A DNA stretch of 64,000 bases from Formicarius rufipectus (lineage: Eukaryota; Chordata; Aves; Passeriformes; Formicariidae), in the NCBI GenBank assembly GCA_013399695.1, contig VXAU01000932.1:56615-120614 (forward strand). Reading direction: 5' to 3'. Made by a program: the position numbers and the translations under genes. The notes beneath the pieces were generated by a model. That model ran no database searches. It was not told the DNA's origin and saw only the letters and a program-made list of their open reading frames with translations. Positions 1 to 13,039 of the stretch are shown here, piece by piece; position 1 is the first letter of the stretch, and each line of letters starts with the position of its first letter.

Positions 1-142
1 AGTCTCTTTCTTTGATCTCTCCAACTGATGCATTTTAGTCCATTCTATCCCACCTCAACTTACTTATCGTTACACTGTTCAGAAGACAGATCTGGCACTC
101 TCCCTATTCAGTAAAACTGTCTCTATAATTTTGGAGATGATG

Positions 143-1165
143 GTGAGGGATGCAAGGGACCTCTGGCAGTCATCTTGTCCAACCCCTCTGGCTCAAGCAA
201 GGCCACAGAAGCTGCTTGCTCAGGACCATGTCCAGATAGCTTTTTGAATATCTACCAGATGGGAGACTGTAACTTCTCTGGAAAATCTGTGCCATCTCAC
301 AGTAAGTGTGTTTCCTAGCGCTCAGAATGAATCTCCTGTGTTTCAGTTTGTGCACATTGTCCTGGTCCTCTCACTAGGCACCATTGTGAAGAGCCTGGTT
401 CTGTGTTCTTTTGCATTCTCTATTCTTCTGAATTCTATTTCTCCCTTCAGGTATTTATAAATATTGACAAGATGAAAGCTTCTTTTCTTCAGGCTGAACA
501 ATCTCTCATAGTCTGTCTTTGTAGTAGAGTTGCTCCATCCCTGTATTTATCTTCCTGGCCCCTCTAGACCTGCTCTAACAGGTCCTCACCCTTCTTGTGC
601 TGGCAGACCTAGTGCTGGCTGCAGTACTCCAGGTGGTCACAGTAGAGAGAGAAAATCACTTCCCTGGACCTGCTGGCCCAGATGTGACCAGTCTTCCGGG
701 CTGCAAGCGTACTTAGTTGGCTCATGTCCAGCTTTTCACCCTCAAGAACCCCCAAGTCCGTCTCTGCAGGGCTGCTCTCAGTGAGTTCTCCCAGTCTGTA
801 CTCCTGTCTGGAGTGCAGCACCTTGCACTTAGACTTGTTGAACTTCTTAGGTTCTTGTGGGCCCAATTTTTGAGCTTCTTCTGGTCCCTCTGGATGGCAT
901 CCCGTCCTTCTGTTGTGTCATCTGCAAACCTCAGCTTGGTGCCATCTGCAAACTTGCTGAGAGTGCACTTGATCCCACTGTCCATGTCATTGATGAGAAT
1001 ATTGAAGAGCACTGGTCCCAAGACAGAGTTCTGAGGGACAGCATTCGTTACCAGACTTCACTTGAACAGAGAACCATTGACCACAGCTCTCTGGTTGTAT
1101 CCATCAGGCCAATTCCTTATCCACCAAATAGTCCATCTTTCAAATGATCTTCCCAAGCACAAGGT
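143..1165 (-). mobile_element. CR1-type LINE, 5'-truncated, degraded
   Basis: This is a chicken-repeat-1 non-LTR retrotransposon fragment, reading right to left. The left end (about 143-200) carries the conserved CR1 3'-UTR text (a variant of 'catctagtccaacccc' followed by a run resembling ctgctcaagcagg). The right half encodes the C-terminal part of the ORF2 reverse transcriptase on the minus strand. The 5' end is lost near 1165, and no full endonuclease domain is present, as is usual for CR1 after incomplete reverse transcription. Many indels separate the reading frames, so the copy is old and inactive. The usual short terminal octamer repeats at the 3' end are not recognisable. No target-site duplication could be defined by eye. 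Confidence 0.93.
609..1021 (-). pseudogene. CR1 ORF2 reverse-transcriptase remnant, frameshifted
   Basis: Two overlapping minus-strand frames together read as the CR1 reverse-transcriptase C-terminus. The upstream frame (1021 down to about 850) contains FNILINDMDSG and SKFADGTKL. The downstream frame (about 850 down to 611) continues with FNKSKCKVLH, then YRLGELTESSPAETDLGVL and ASRSREVI. The switch between frames shows at least one frameshift near 850-866. The conserved catalytic motif of the family is F/Y-A-D-D, and here the second Asp is Gly (FADG), a further inactivating change. The element cannot make a functional enzyme. The match is from memory of the family consensus, not from a database search. 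Confidence 0.88.
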
Positions 1166-4100
1166 GAAAATAATTTTTTTTCTCTGATCCTTCCCAATTA
1201 CCATCTGGAAAGAGCCATGTCTTTTAAAAAGGTGTATCAGTACTGATGACCTTCAAGAATCATGGATTTTTACTGTTAAAAGATGGAGACTCTGACATGA
1301 ATGAAGCTATTCAGAGAAATTATAATACAGTTCTACACAGTCTTATCCCCAAATGCTGTATATTTTCAGGTCAGCAAATGTCTATCTGAAAAATCTCATC
1401 CTATGAGTTGTCCAGAACCTCTCTTTCATAGAAGGTTCTATTTCATGGCAAAACAGAGGGCTATCAGTATGTTCAATTGTCTGTTCAATACTGGATTCTC
1501 CATCATAGATATATAAGTATATGTATACACACATATATTTCTTGAAGAAATTAGCTCAACTATGTTTGCTTCCACTAAGATCTGCTGTATATCAGTCTTG
1601 AAATAGTCTTGACTCTGTTCAAATTGCCATCATCTCCCATTTTATTAGCAAACAGGTATATGCAGTGAAAAATGGATAAAATATTAGCTTATATATAATA
1701 AAATGGCACAAACCATTGAAAGATGGAAGAGTCTGACTTCTACCCTCACAGTAATTCGAATAGTTTCCAGAAGCAGAAAACATCTTTCCTGAAAGGAACA
1801 AAACTACAATTTTGTGATAGGATATGGGTGAAGACACCCACCTTACAGACATTCAACAAATATAATCTGAATGTGCCATAAAATCCATCTAATTTTCCTC
1901 TAATTTTAATCCATTCTGTCAGACAACATCGATCTATTTAGGAGTGTCTTTTAGAGGAAAGAAAAAAAAATAAAAGAACACCACACAATTCTGCCAGAAA
2001 AGGAGCAAAGTGTCCCAATTCTCTCATTATAGTGTAGAGTGTAGCTAAGGAGAATATGAAACAAACAAACAAACAAACAAACCGAACCAAACAAAAAATG
2101 AACAAACAAAAATGCAAACAAACAAAAACAAAAACATAAGCAAAACAAAACAAAAAAAAAAGGCAAAACCGAACCACAAAGTCAGTCCCATTGAATCTCC
2201 CTTCTGAATGCTTTTTTTTTTCACCATTGTTTTATTATTAATACATAGTGTTATTCCACCACCAAAAGTAATCATCAGCCACCTCGGCACTTCAAAGCAG
2301 TGTTACTATTTTGATACTTCTTTCCTCTCTTTAATTGATTAAGTGACTCTTTAAAAGGTAAAAGCAAGGTCAGAATAGCTACTGAAAACCTAAATGCTAG
2401 AAATATATAATAAAGGCTGAAATCACTGAAATTACTTCCACAGCTAGCTTTCCTACAAGTCTTTTCAGAAGACTTGTGAGGTCATATATTGGTAGGGGTT
2501 TTGCTAATATTGTGTATTCTGTCAAGAACAATGAGCTGGATAAAAATGTAAAAATAAATATACAGCAGTGCCTAGCAAGTAAACAGTATGCTGATAACCT
2601 ATAAATGTTTATATTAATAGTAGGCACTTTTAAGTATTGAACAGAGTCTAAGTAGCAATAACTGTTTTCTAAGTTAGCTAAGTGGTCATGAACAAAGGCT
2701 TACAGGGAAATTATAAGCAGAATATTAGCAATACATCATCAAATGCAAGCATATCCTCACTGAACTTTCATAGGAGTATGTCCTGCATCCAGTTTTATCA
2801 AGTATTTTCATAGAAGTTCTGGATTAAGGCACAATTTAATTATTAGACATCTGGATCTTACATTTATAAGACAATATGGAAGTGGATCAATGAAGAGACA
2901 AGGATTCAAAATGACAAATTATAAAATTGTTTGGAGTAGCAGAATTGAATTCAACAGAAACATAGACAAAACTGTGCTTACAAAGAAACAATCTGCTTTA
3001 CAGTACTAGATGAGAACTGCTTTTAGTAAAATAGAGCTATGTGTTATAGAATACATGAGACAACAGTAGCTGCTTTTGGAAAAAAAAAAAAAAGGACAAA
3101 GATGGCACCTTTTTCTCAGTCATTATGAGAAAATTCATTTCAAAAATAGCAAAAACTTCTCTTCTCCTGCTTATTCTCTAACTCAGCTGATATCCGAGCT
3201 GGCACCTCAGCTGATGTTACCTACTATGTGGTGTGACTCTTAAACTCTAATAATTTTTTACTGTGTGTACCAGTAAAATGAGTGTGTGCTATTCCACTGT
3301 CAGCTAATTGACACTTAAGAGGTGAAATATATTTCTTAAGCCCCCTTTCTCTTCAAGACATGACACATAAAGCAAACTTCTTTAGAGTTATAGAGAAAAA
3401 AATCTAAATAGTGATATTTAATTCATATTTCTAGATTAAAGCTCTTATTAGTCTTCTGTGACCTAGTTTTCTTGCTATTTGTTTAAAGACGTTAATGAGA
3501 ATGTGAAAAGAGTGGGGGTTTTATCTATAATAAACTAACCTATTTTTCAGAGCATATCTGTAAAAAGCAAACTGTCTTTATTGCAGGCTAAAAAAAATGG
3601 AATGAACTGTGTGCTGCTCAGCTGGTCTCCCAAGCCAAGTATATTTTCTGTTACCATTAGTATTTTGACTTTTTTAATTAAAAAAAAAAAGAGAGAGAAG
3701 AAGAATATTCTAAAAAGATCAAAGCTCAGAACCCTAATACAGTTAACAGGCTCCATTCTTGGGATTCTATTCATTATTGATATCTGAGTAAAAAAAATCC
3801 ATTTAAGTCAATGGAGATGGCCTATGGGAATTACAAGAAAATTTGGTCCTTAAGACTTGTCTCATGAAAGAACAGTAATGAAAAATATGGAGAACTACTT
3901 ACGTTGACACATGGATTGACTTAATATTTTTTGTTTCTATTTTAATCAGACATTTAAGAATTGTAAAGTTGTCACTGGCAAAACAAAAGGCTTCATATGA
4001 CTTAGTATTTTGGATATTTTGGATTTGGATATTGAATTTGGATATGGGAAAGAAATGTAATGTCCACTGTGTGAAAGGTATTTTATCAAAGAGAGATTCT

Positions 4101-4427
4101 GGAGGAAATGGAGGAAACCTGACTACTAGGTACTTAATGTCAGATAATGAAAATATCTCAGTAATGAATTTTTTTTTTATATTCCTGCTAAAAAAATCCC
4201 TGAGTTGCTGTGGGTTTTTTTTCTTTTCATTTACATTCTGATTCCATCATCTCTTTGTCCCTCATAAGTTTTAGATGCACCTTCTTCATTCTAGATTCAT
4301 GTTTTATTTAATACTATGTTAATGTATTATACATGTTTCATTTGGTATACCGATATATTTCCTCCATGTTTCTACGCCTAGATATCTAAGATTAAGTTCA
4401 GTACAAAGATTCAACACAGCAAACCAA
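1166..4427. other. Noncoding AT-rich stretch
   Basis: I see no exon-like segment here. The stretch contains an AAAC-rich tract at 2058-2178, a 14-base A run at 3080-3093, and a short internal duplication at about 4006-4046 in which 'tttggatat' recurs. Short open frames such as the minus-strand Phe/Cys-rich ones at 1938-2290 are simply translations of the AAAC tract. Confidence 0.6.
2058..2178. repeat. AAAC-rich simple repeat
   Basis: The tract begins with about six exact AAAC units and decays into irregular A-runs separated by single C, G or T bases. It is not followed by any recognisable retroposon body, so I treat it as a microsatellite rather than a poly(A) tail. Confidence 0.9.
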
Positions 4428-4955
4428 CCCTCAGTGAAATCATACAATGCTTTGTTTTGGAGGGGAGCTTTAAAGATCATCTAGTCCAATGATCCTGCAA
4501 TAAGCAAGGACATCTTCAACCCAACCAGGCTGCTCAGAGCCCTGTCCAACCTGACCTTGAATGTGTCCAGGGATGGGACATCTACCACCTCTCTGGGCAA
4601 CCTTACTACCCCCATCATGAAAACTTCCTTCCTGATGTCCAGTTTAAGTTTACCCTCTTTTTACCCCTTCTCCTATTACAACAGGCCCTGCTAAAAAGTC
4701 TACCCCATCTTCCTTATTAAGCCCCCTGAAAGTACTTAAAGACCACAATAAGACCTCCCTGAAACTTTCGGGCTGAACAATCCCAGTTGTTTAAGTCTGT
4801 CTTCATAGTAGAGGTGCCCCAGCCCTCTGATCATTTTTGTGTTTGATCTCTGGATTTGCTCCAGCAAGTCCCTGTCTTTCTCATACTGAGAATCCCAGAG
4901 CAGGATGCAGTAGTCCAGGTGGAGTATCAGCAGGGCAGAATAGAGGGGCAGAATA
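4428..4955 (-). mobile_element. CR1-type LINE 3' fragment
   Basis: This minus-strand CR1 fragment starts at its 3' end with a decayed version of the terminal octamer region (near 4437-4447, 'atcatacaatg') followed by the diagnostic 'gatcatctagtccaa' block at about 4474-4488. It continues through the 3'-UTR text around 4530-4640 (tgctcagagccctgtccaacc, ctctgggcaacc) and into the extreme C-terminal coding region at about 4800-4940 (gagcaggatgcagtagtccaggtggag). It is 5'-truncated near 4955. It covers the 3' UTR and only the last part of ORF2. It is better preserved at the 3' end than the copy at 143-1165. Confidence 0.95.
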
Positions 4956-7900
4956 TCTCAAATTTATTCCCAGACCAAAATGTTTATCTCTTCTGTGTTA
5001 GTGCTACCTCTGCCACTATGATCCCTTTCTGTAGAGTTGATGCTAATGCATCTAAGCCTGTTTTGCCAGTTCCTGAGGAAAATGCATCAGTGTAGGGAGC
5101 AACAGCAGAACATTGGCCTGTTATGTAAGGAGAGATCCATAGTCAGAGACATTGAATTAATTTTCTACGTGGTAAATAGGCTTTATGAGATAGGTGAAAT
5201 ATTTTTAAATAGATTTTTAAGTGTTATTTTTGTGTTAACTTAGGAACAGAAATAAATTTGTGTGGGAAACTGGTGGTCTACATGTTTTGAGAAAAAAAAA
5301 AGAAAATTAAAAGCTTGTTTACTTCATTTTCCATAGTACAACATTGTCTAAGTTAGCTGGTTTAAAAAAGTGTGAAGGAGAAGCCACTTATTTTTTTATT
5401 AAGGCATAGTAAAAAGATTAAAGGGTAGAGTAACTAGGACAAAGTCCCTGAACTTATGAGAGTGACCTCTCACCAGATCTTGAACCTGAGTGCCTAATTT
5501 TTTAAGAGTTAAACAGTTTTGTAAATCTTCCCTGATTTACAAGTTGTTTGTTTGTTTTGGTTTGTTTTCTATTTTAACATTATTAACTACCAGAATTTCA
5601 TTTATAGCTGGGGAAAAGGCGTTATGAAACCTTAGATCTTTGTACATTGCATTCTAGTTTCAACTGCAATTATTTATGTAGCAAAACACTATTTAATAGT
5701 AGTATACGAACAATTGATTATGTGGATGTTTATATGTCTGTTTTCTTCACCTTGGTTTCAAGTTTTTGATCTGAAACACCCACAGTCTTATGTATAAGAT
5801 ATTCTCTAGAGAAAATAGGTTTCTTTCTGTAGATTATCCAATTGTCTTTGTACACAAATATTTTTACAAACATCAATTTGTGGAAATAAACATTATGTCA
5901 TTGTCAATTGCATTTGATCAATAATGTGATTTTTATATGGATAAAGAGAGTAAAATAAAAATTGTAGCTAATAGTAATCTACCACTCAGTAAGAATAACT
6001 TCATGGACAAATTAATGTGCAACTATATTATCATCCTTTATATGATATACAAGGTGATAAAGTCTTCACATCCATACATTTATCTTTGTATTTTAAAGTC
6101 TCAAATTAAAAACAAAATTGACGTTGTATTTTAAATGTGGAGGTTTTTTTCTGAGGTTGATATTCTCATAAACTAGAAATTGCATTTTCTCGCTATGCAG
6201 TCCCCAAAGTATGGTTCATCTGGTCCTATTGCAGTTAGCATATGGTGATAGTTTTTACCCAAAAGGTGATATCAGAAGTTGTTCTTTAATTAGAGAATCT
6301 GAGGAAACAAAGTACTGTCAATGCTTGCAGTGCAATCTTGTACACTAGAGCAGTTCTTACCTTATTTTATAATGAGAACAGATTTTTTATTATTCTTCCA
6401 AAGCTTTAATGTCTGCAGATAAAGTTCTTCTGCATCAGTATTGGTCAGATCAGGCAGGAACTACTTACCTCAGATCAGGAATAATTATATAAGTTAAACC
6501 ACTTCCATTCACTCCACAGATTTAGTGTTGGGATAATAAACAATAGTCAAAATGGTTCTCTTTACTGGAATTATATTTTTCACAATGTATACAAGGAAAA
6601 AGTTTGGCCTATTGTCTCGAGACTTTAATTTACCTTTTGGGTGAATAAATTGTGAATAAATCACCTGCAAACTGAAGTTAGATGATTTTATGAGATTTTC
6701 TTACTCAACAACATTGCCCTTGTCACCCTTGCTATACTGGTATGGTAAAATAATTTTGAAGGTTTGTTATTGTTCTTATTGCTACAATAAAGGAAATTCT
6801 GTGTATCAATAAACTTTAAATCCTCAAGCCTTCCTAAAAGCAGAATTAGTAAGTAGTAAGGATTTTCAATTAATTTTTTCATGGAGGTAATGTTTCTGCA
6901 AGCTCTTTACTTGATATCAAATAGCTTCCAGTGATGATCTGCACTACTGACAAATGAAATGTAATACTTGGCTATAGATGAGTAGGAAAGACATTAGCTG
7001 TAGACAGGGAGTAATTTTGATGACAGTCCTCAAGAAAACAACAACAGAAGTAATTAGAGAGGATTGATCTGAAGCAAAATGTATGCCATGCATCAGAGTG
7101 CATTAATACTCAAAATTTAAATAATTTCAGATCTTTGTGTGGATAGTGTCTCTAAAAGTTTGGGGGATTTTTTGTGATTTTTTTTTTTTTTAAATTTGGC
7201 ATTATGATTCTGAATCAGGAATCCCTAGAAGTTAATCACTAGTCTGCAGTAAAAAATCCAGACCTGGAATACTTTCTGCTCTGTAGCTGTACTCTCCGTA
7301 AATGTAAGTTTCTAGGCACACACTTTCAGAATACCACTCTCATCACCCTGTTACCATTTCTGAAACTGAACGGTTGTTCCTTCTAAATCTTCAGCCATAA
7401 TTGATCCTTCAGTTTTTGTCCTTCCAGACATCCTCTGAAAAATTTATGCCCACAATGTTATCATGATTTTTTAGATCCCAAAATTATTGATGACATTTTA
7501 TATTCTGTAAAGACAGAGATATAAAAAATTTGCAGATGCAGTGTAATTTCTTCTAGACACAGAAAGCATCAATAGTTTGTTGGAGGCACAGATATCTTTA
7601 ACAAGGTTTACATTCCTCCTGTCAGGTTTCTGTGCTGTAGTCTTGTACTCTTACCATGCAATTCACAATTTCAGTAACATGAAGTCCCCCAGACTAGGAA
7701 AATTTGCTCTGGAGGCTGGAGCCAGCTACTGGGGATGAGATGCCTCCCCTTCAAAGGAGGATTAGGAGATTAATGACTCATCATTGCTAATTCTCTGCTG
7801 GTCGTCTCTGATTCTGTTTTAGCCTCTTTCTGGGTATTCAATCCAATATGCAGGCTAAATGACCTAAAAGAAATGTGGTTGTAGAGGGGTTTAAGATTTC

Positions 7901-8221
7901 AGGCATATGCTAATCCGTCATTATCATAAAGAAGAAAATAGCAAACCTCTGGCAGCAACAAGAATAGCTGTAGATAAATAGGGACAAATTCATTTGTCCT
8001 GATATTAACTTGTGCTAATGAACCTATACACCCAGACAGACTTTTGCAGATTTTCTCTGAGCATTCACAATATGATGCTAGTACCATGGTTTAAATGATA
8101 GTATAAAACCTGCGGCAATTCAGGAAATAGTATCTTCAGGACAGCATAGGTTCAATTTACAGTTTTGATATTATCTATCACTTATGTATGATCTTCCATT
8201 TCTGTTTGCTTTGGCTTTTAG
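4956..8221. other. Noncoding stretch upstream of the exon-like segment
   Basis: No further exon could be supported by eye. Simple sequence is limited to a GTTT-rich patch at 5544-5570 and a T run at 7178-7191. If the segment at 8222 is an internal exon, at least the right-hand part of this stretch is intron. The left-hand boundary of that gene is not visible. Confidence 0.5.
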
Positions 8222-8339
8222 CTCCAGACCAGTCTGTCTGAACCAATGACGTTATCCAAGTCGATCTCACTTCCTCGTAGTGCATATTGGCATCACATCA
8301 CCCGGCAGAACAGCGTTGGAGAAATCTACAGTTTACAAG
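8222..8339 (+). CDS. Probable internal coding exon of an unidentified gene (GC-type donor)
   Basis: This 118-base segment is preceded by a pyrimidine-rich acceptor (tttgctttggcttttag) and followed by the sequence AG|GCAAGT, the consensus for the minor GC-AG intron class. Only one forward frame is open; the other two meet TGA within the first 30 bases. The open frame (phase 0 in, phase 1 out) gives 39 residues, including SLSEPMTLSKSISLPRSAYW, then HHITRQNSVGEIYSLQ. It carries five CpG dinucleotides in a surrounding sequence where CpG is rare, which suggests purifying selection. The peptide is Ser-rich, with basic-plus-Ser stretches typical of intracellular regulatory tails; no domain is recognisable. 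Its out-phase matches the acceptor at 49948. I do not recognise the gene, and the exon call rests on splice signals, open frame and composition only. Confidence 0.68.
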
Positions 8340-11300
8340 GCAAGTTGCTTATAATGCCATCCATATGCTTCTTTCTGTTTGATCAGAATTCATGAAAGTT
8401 ACTTTTTATTGGAATTGGTTATTTTATCTCCATTTCATTTTTTCAATTGTCAAGAACCTCAGCAGGACTCCCAAATTTACATAAAGCTGGTTTCTTTTAG
8501 TTGTTTTGTAAACTAATGCTGAAAATTATTCCCAGAATCACCACATAAAAGCCAGATAGACAATTTGGCTCAGTGTAGCTTCTCAGTAGTTAATGACCTC
8601 AGTCAGGTTATTTTAGTATTTTCTTCCTATAAGATGGAGAAAGTCTTTGGGCAGCCTCAGGGTGCCTAATTAAATCTACATAAAATGGCTTTATGAGTTG
8701 CAAGATTAGAACAAAGCAATTCTAGGAATAAGAGCTATTTTTGGTAGATTTGCTGGACAAATCATATATATGAAGTGTTGACTCGACCAACTTATAGGCC
8801 TTCTGTATAGACCTAACTTTTTCTGTCTCCAGTTTTCTTTCATATGTTTGGATTTGCTTAAGCCTTTAAATGCTATAATTAACAAAACTTGATGATGATG
8901 ATTCACTACTCTTCAACTGAAATTGATTTGTATCTTTTAGGAAACTGAAATTATTGTTAAATTTTAAATGTACCCCTATTAAAAATAGCCTTTCATAAAC
9001 ATATTCCTTTGTATTACTTCTAAACACATTAAGGATTTTGTTTCAATTCTTAATTATCTATTTACATAAGCAAATTACATTTAAATACAAGATTAGAAAC
9101 TGCTCACAAACTAGAGTACCCAATGAAAGAAAACGGTACATGTTTTCATGAAAATAAATGAAATGCAGTATACAGATGAAAGACATGAAATGTTTTTGTT
9201 TTGCAAATTATCACATAAATTAAAACCAGCAGGTGAGCTGTGAATTCAGTGGGTGATTCATTAAAGGGTAGAGCATTTGTTTCCCATCATCTCCCATACA
9301 GCAAAGTTAATTCCTAATCATGGTTATAGTCTCACATTTAAATACAAGTAATTGAAAAAAAAAAAGAAAATAATCTTCTAGAAGTTGTTTGTTAAAAAAA
9401 AAATAAAATTGTACATCACCTCAAAAATATTCATTGTATCACTGATATTTTTTCATGGACACAATAAGAATGCAAAAATAAGTTTATTTGTAGAATTGTT
9501 AGAGTTCCTCTTGAGTTCTTTACGTGTCTTATCAACAAGGTAGTAAATGTGTTATGTTAATTCTCTACAGTCTTTTATTTTTTATAAATGGCCTTCAAAA
9601 TAAAAGAAAGCAAAAGTTTATATATGAAGTAATAGTTTCATATCTATACCAACTAGCAGTGCTGGATTCAACATATTGGAGGTGTATTATTAAAAATGCA
9701 AGAATTTTACTTTCTGGAAATATGCAGATTTTGTTCACACTTCCACTGAAACATGGAACTAATAAATGTTTCAGAATTTAAGATTTTCATTTTTCTTAAT
9801 CTGTACTATGATGACTGAAACTTGAGAACGCGTAGTTGATTTCAGAAGAGACTAATTCAGTCTTACCAGTGGGCTAAGAAATGCATCCACAGGACAACTT
9901 TGTCTTTCTCTGTTTGCAAAACTTTTCCATGCAAGAATATTACTCATATCTGTAATGAAAATGTCTTTGAACCTGCCGCTGCAATGACTAATTAAACACA
10001 ACTGAAGGGAGCAAAAAGTACACCTTTTCCTCCTAATACCTTGTCATTCTGATAGTCTTTGCACTGCATGATTGTCAAAGCATCAGCCCACAGACACTTC
10101 ATATATGTGGGTGGAAGGTGTGTAGCAAGGAAACAGTTTGTGAGCATTTCTTCAATGCTCACCTTAGTACAGCAGCCAGCTGAGAGGAGCTGTTGCAGAG
10201 GGAAAAATTACCTTCTGCTGCTGTGATCTCCTCTGAGCTTCAAAAGGCACATTACACCATCAAAGAGGAGAGTTTTTCTTTAGAGAATAATCCGTCAAAC
10301 TTAGTTCTGCACTTCATGGGTATTTATGACAAAGTTTTGTACATTCAAGAAACAAATTTGGAAATTCCCCACATACTTCTAAATACCTCGTAAACTCTAA
10401 AATGAAATAACTGGAGCAGTGTCTACCTATATTCAGACTACTATAAATATCAGTAAAGTAACAGCCCAGCTCACTGTTAAGTACATGTATTTCTATAGTG
10501 GCAATTATTTTGAACTTGCGGCCTGAAGTGACTAGAATTTAATTAATAACAGCTGGTGATGTATAAGTAGAAAGGAATATGTGCTCACACTACCTTAGAT
10601 AAATTGGCTCTTTGGGAGTTATTTAGCAGTCAAATTTAACTTAATTAGTAGTGTGAGTTGATCTGATAATGAATATGCCGTGGAGTAAGAAGGTAGAGGG
10701 TTTTATGATTTTTGGTTTTTTAAAGGTTGCATTGCGGATGAGAAAAGGCAGTTAAATATGTGGGTATTGGGTCTATCACCCTCAATTAGCCCATGAAAAT
10801 ACATGCAAAGACCTGTAGAGATTAATACAAGAATAATAGTACTAAAGGAAAACAGGTTGCACAAAATATCTTAAAATAAGGTGGACTGCTTTTTATCTTT
10901 ATACAGCTTGTCTTACATTTGCATTTTGCTTGCACTCTTTTAGTTCTTGTTTGCACTGCTGAGATAAAAATAAATTAGTTGCCTAATTAATATTGTCAGT
11001 AGGAGCAACTTGGTGGTTTACTCTTACCAGTGTCAGCACATCCCTACCAGCATTGTCTTCAAATTCCATAGTGCAGTGCTGCAGGTCGGACAGTTTCCAC
11101 CCGTGGTCTGCAGCCTCTGTGGAGGCTGTGACCTGGGGCCTCATCAGCTGACACGGTACTTCCCTTTCAGCACTGCCTGTTGCCTCTCCTCTCTGTCTGA
11201 TGTGGTAAATTCTGATCTAAACTGCTGTGTTGGAGTGATTTCACTTAAAATCCCAACTGGTACCATGGCTTTTTCTACAATGCCTCTTTCTAAAGGGTAT

Positions 11301-13039
11301 CAATTGATAACCCAAATACTGTCTTTAATTAGAGTTTAGACACTAAATTTTGTCCTTAGATAATTTTTATTGAAAAATAGCTTAAGTAAGACAGAAAAGA
11401 GATAAAAATATCTATACCCTATTTTTGTGCATACATGAGTATAGCATAAATGAATTATACATTTTCATAAATAATAGACAGCTCTATAAAGAATTTGAGC
11501 CCAACAGAAGATAAATATTCATTGCTATGTCATGCTCTCCTATACATCAAGATTTACAAAAGCATGAAAATTAGAACCCCAGAGTAACCTTACTAACTGA
11601 AATAATGATTAAGAAGGTGTCACGTGAAAGGTGGGAGTTTAGATTTTTGCCTGTTGGTATTCCCAGGAAAGTTGAGACCCTGGTGTCCAACAGACTATCA
11701 GTGTCTCATAATGAGACCCTTCACCAACAGATTCACAAGGTCAGAGGGTACTTTGACCACCCTTGTTAGGGGGGACTCAACAGTGCAAAGATCCCCTAGT
11801 GAGTCCTACCATATAAACATGTGAAAAAAAAAAAAGAATGTTTCCTATATAATTCATTGCTTATTGCTAATACCTGGCATAAAATTTTGCACTGTTAGAT
11901 GAGATATTTAAAATTAACAAACAAAACACATGTGTATTTATACATCAAATGATATTAAAGAGAATTTTTTTTTTCATTTAGGGCTTTAAATTTACTTAGG
12001 TTGAAAAAAAGATAATTCATCAGACTGAATTTTCAGCTATGTGAGGAACTCCAATTCTTGCCCTATAGAGTTTAGATGGTACAAGTGTTAAACAAAGCCA
12101 ATTTATATATTGCTATACAGATAAAACCAAATAAAATTTTGGTATTGAAACATGCATTAGCTTTTTGTAATCCCTGAGGAAATTAAGTTCAGAAACTCTC
12201 ATTACAGTCTGGTCTTTCACCAAGAAATGCAAAATTAGAGAAATTATTTCAGTCACTCCTGTTGTGTTTGTACTCATTTTTTGGAACTTTGGTTTTGCTA
12301 TCCATATTCAAAGTGATGAACATCTACCCAAATAAGAAATCTTATTCATTTCTATGAGAGTACTTACATGAAGGAGCATATATTTGTATAAGAAGTACAC
12401 CAGTAACATCTTACATGTTTTTCTCTAAAAAAAAGAACATCAATGCCTTTTTCCAAAGTAAATTGCATGTCACAATTTGCTTGTTAACAAATATTAAAAA
12501 ATGCTTATTTGCTCTATCAAAAATTATTACCACATTTTATTGGAAACCTATATCAAAGTAAATAAATTACACAGAAAAACAATAAGATGCCTCCAAGAGC
12601 TGGAGTCATATTTTTAAACTTAGTGAGGAATTTTGAGAAATAAAACTGTAGTCTTCAATGAGACAGGACTTAAGCTGGAAACATCACTTAAGTAAGTACA
12701 TGTCAAAACCAAAACTAGACAGAAATAAGAAATGGCCTTGATGAAGTCTGTAGGTTGTTTACTATTGCTGTGCCATTACCTATTGTATTTCACACTAAAG
12801 ATGCAAGAAACATAAACCTGGTTTTGCAAATCAAAACAGTGGGAAGCTGTCTTAGTTTAGAGGAAATTAAGAAAAGTTATTGGACTAGAAACCAAAGGAG
12901 ATAGACCTCCTTTGGACTCAAAACAAAATTTAATTGCAGTATGATAATAACAGTTCTTAACCTATATATATATGTGTATATATATATATATATTCCAGAG
13001 GAAACCAAGCAACCAGAACTAAAATGACCAATTTGTGGG
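8340..13039. other. Noncoding stretch (likely intron)
   Basis: I find no exon with both splice signals here. An ORF of 109 codons at 11010-11339 and a somewhat GC-richer patch at 11620-11820 lack protein-like character. The right end contains a TA/TG dinucleotide run at 12963-12994, immediately upstream of the GC-rich block. Confidence 0.5.
12963..12994. repeat. (TA)n/(TG) microsatellite
   Basis: An almost pure TA dinucleotide run of 32 bases, interrupted once by TGTG. It lies just upstream of the GC-rich block at 13040. Confidence 0.9.

Noticed and set aside
1938..2290. Phe/Cys/Val-rich minus-strand ORFs resembling membrane segments
   Set aside because: Translation of the AAAC tract. The same artefact recurs at 19586-19858, 29961-30167 and 48167-48388.
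11010..11339. 109-codon plus-strand ORF
   Set aside because: No homology recognised and the composition resembles translated noncoding DNA. No acceptor or donor in a compatible position was seen.
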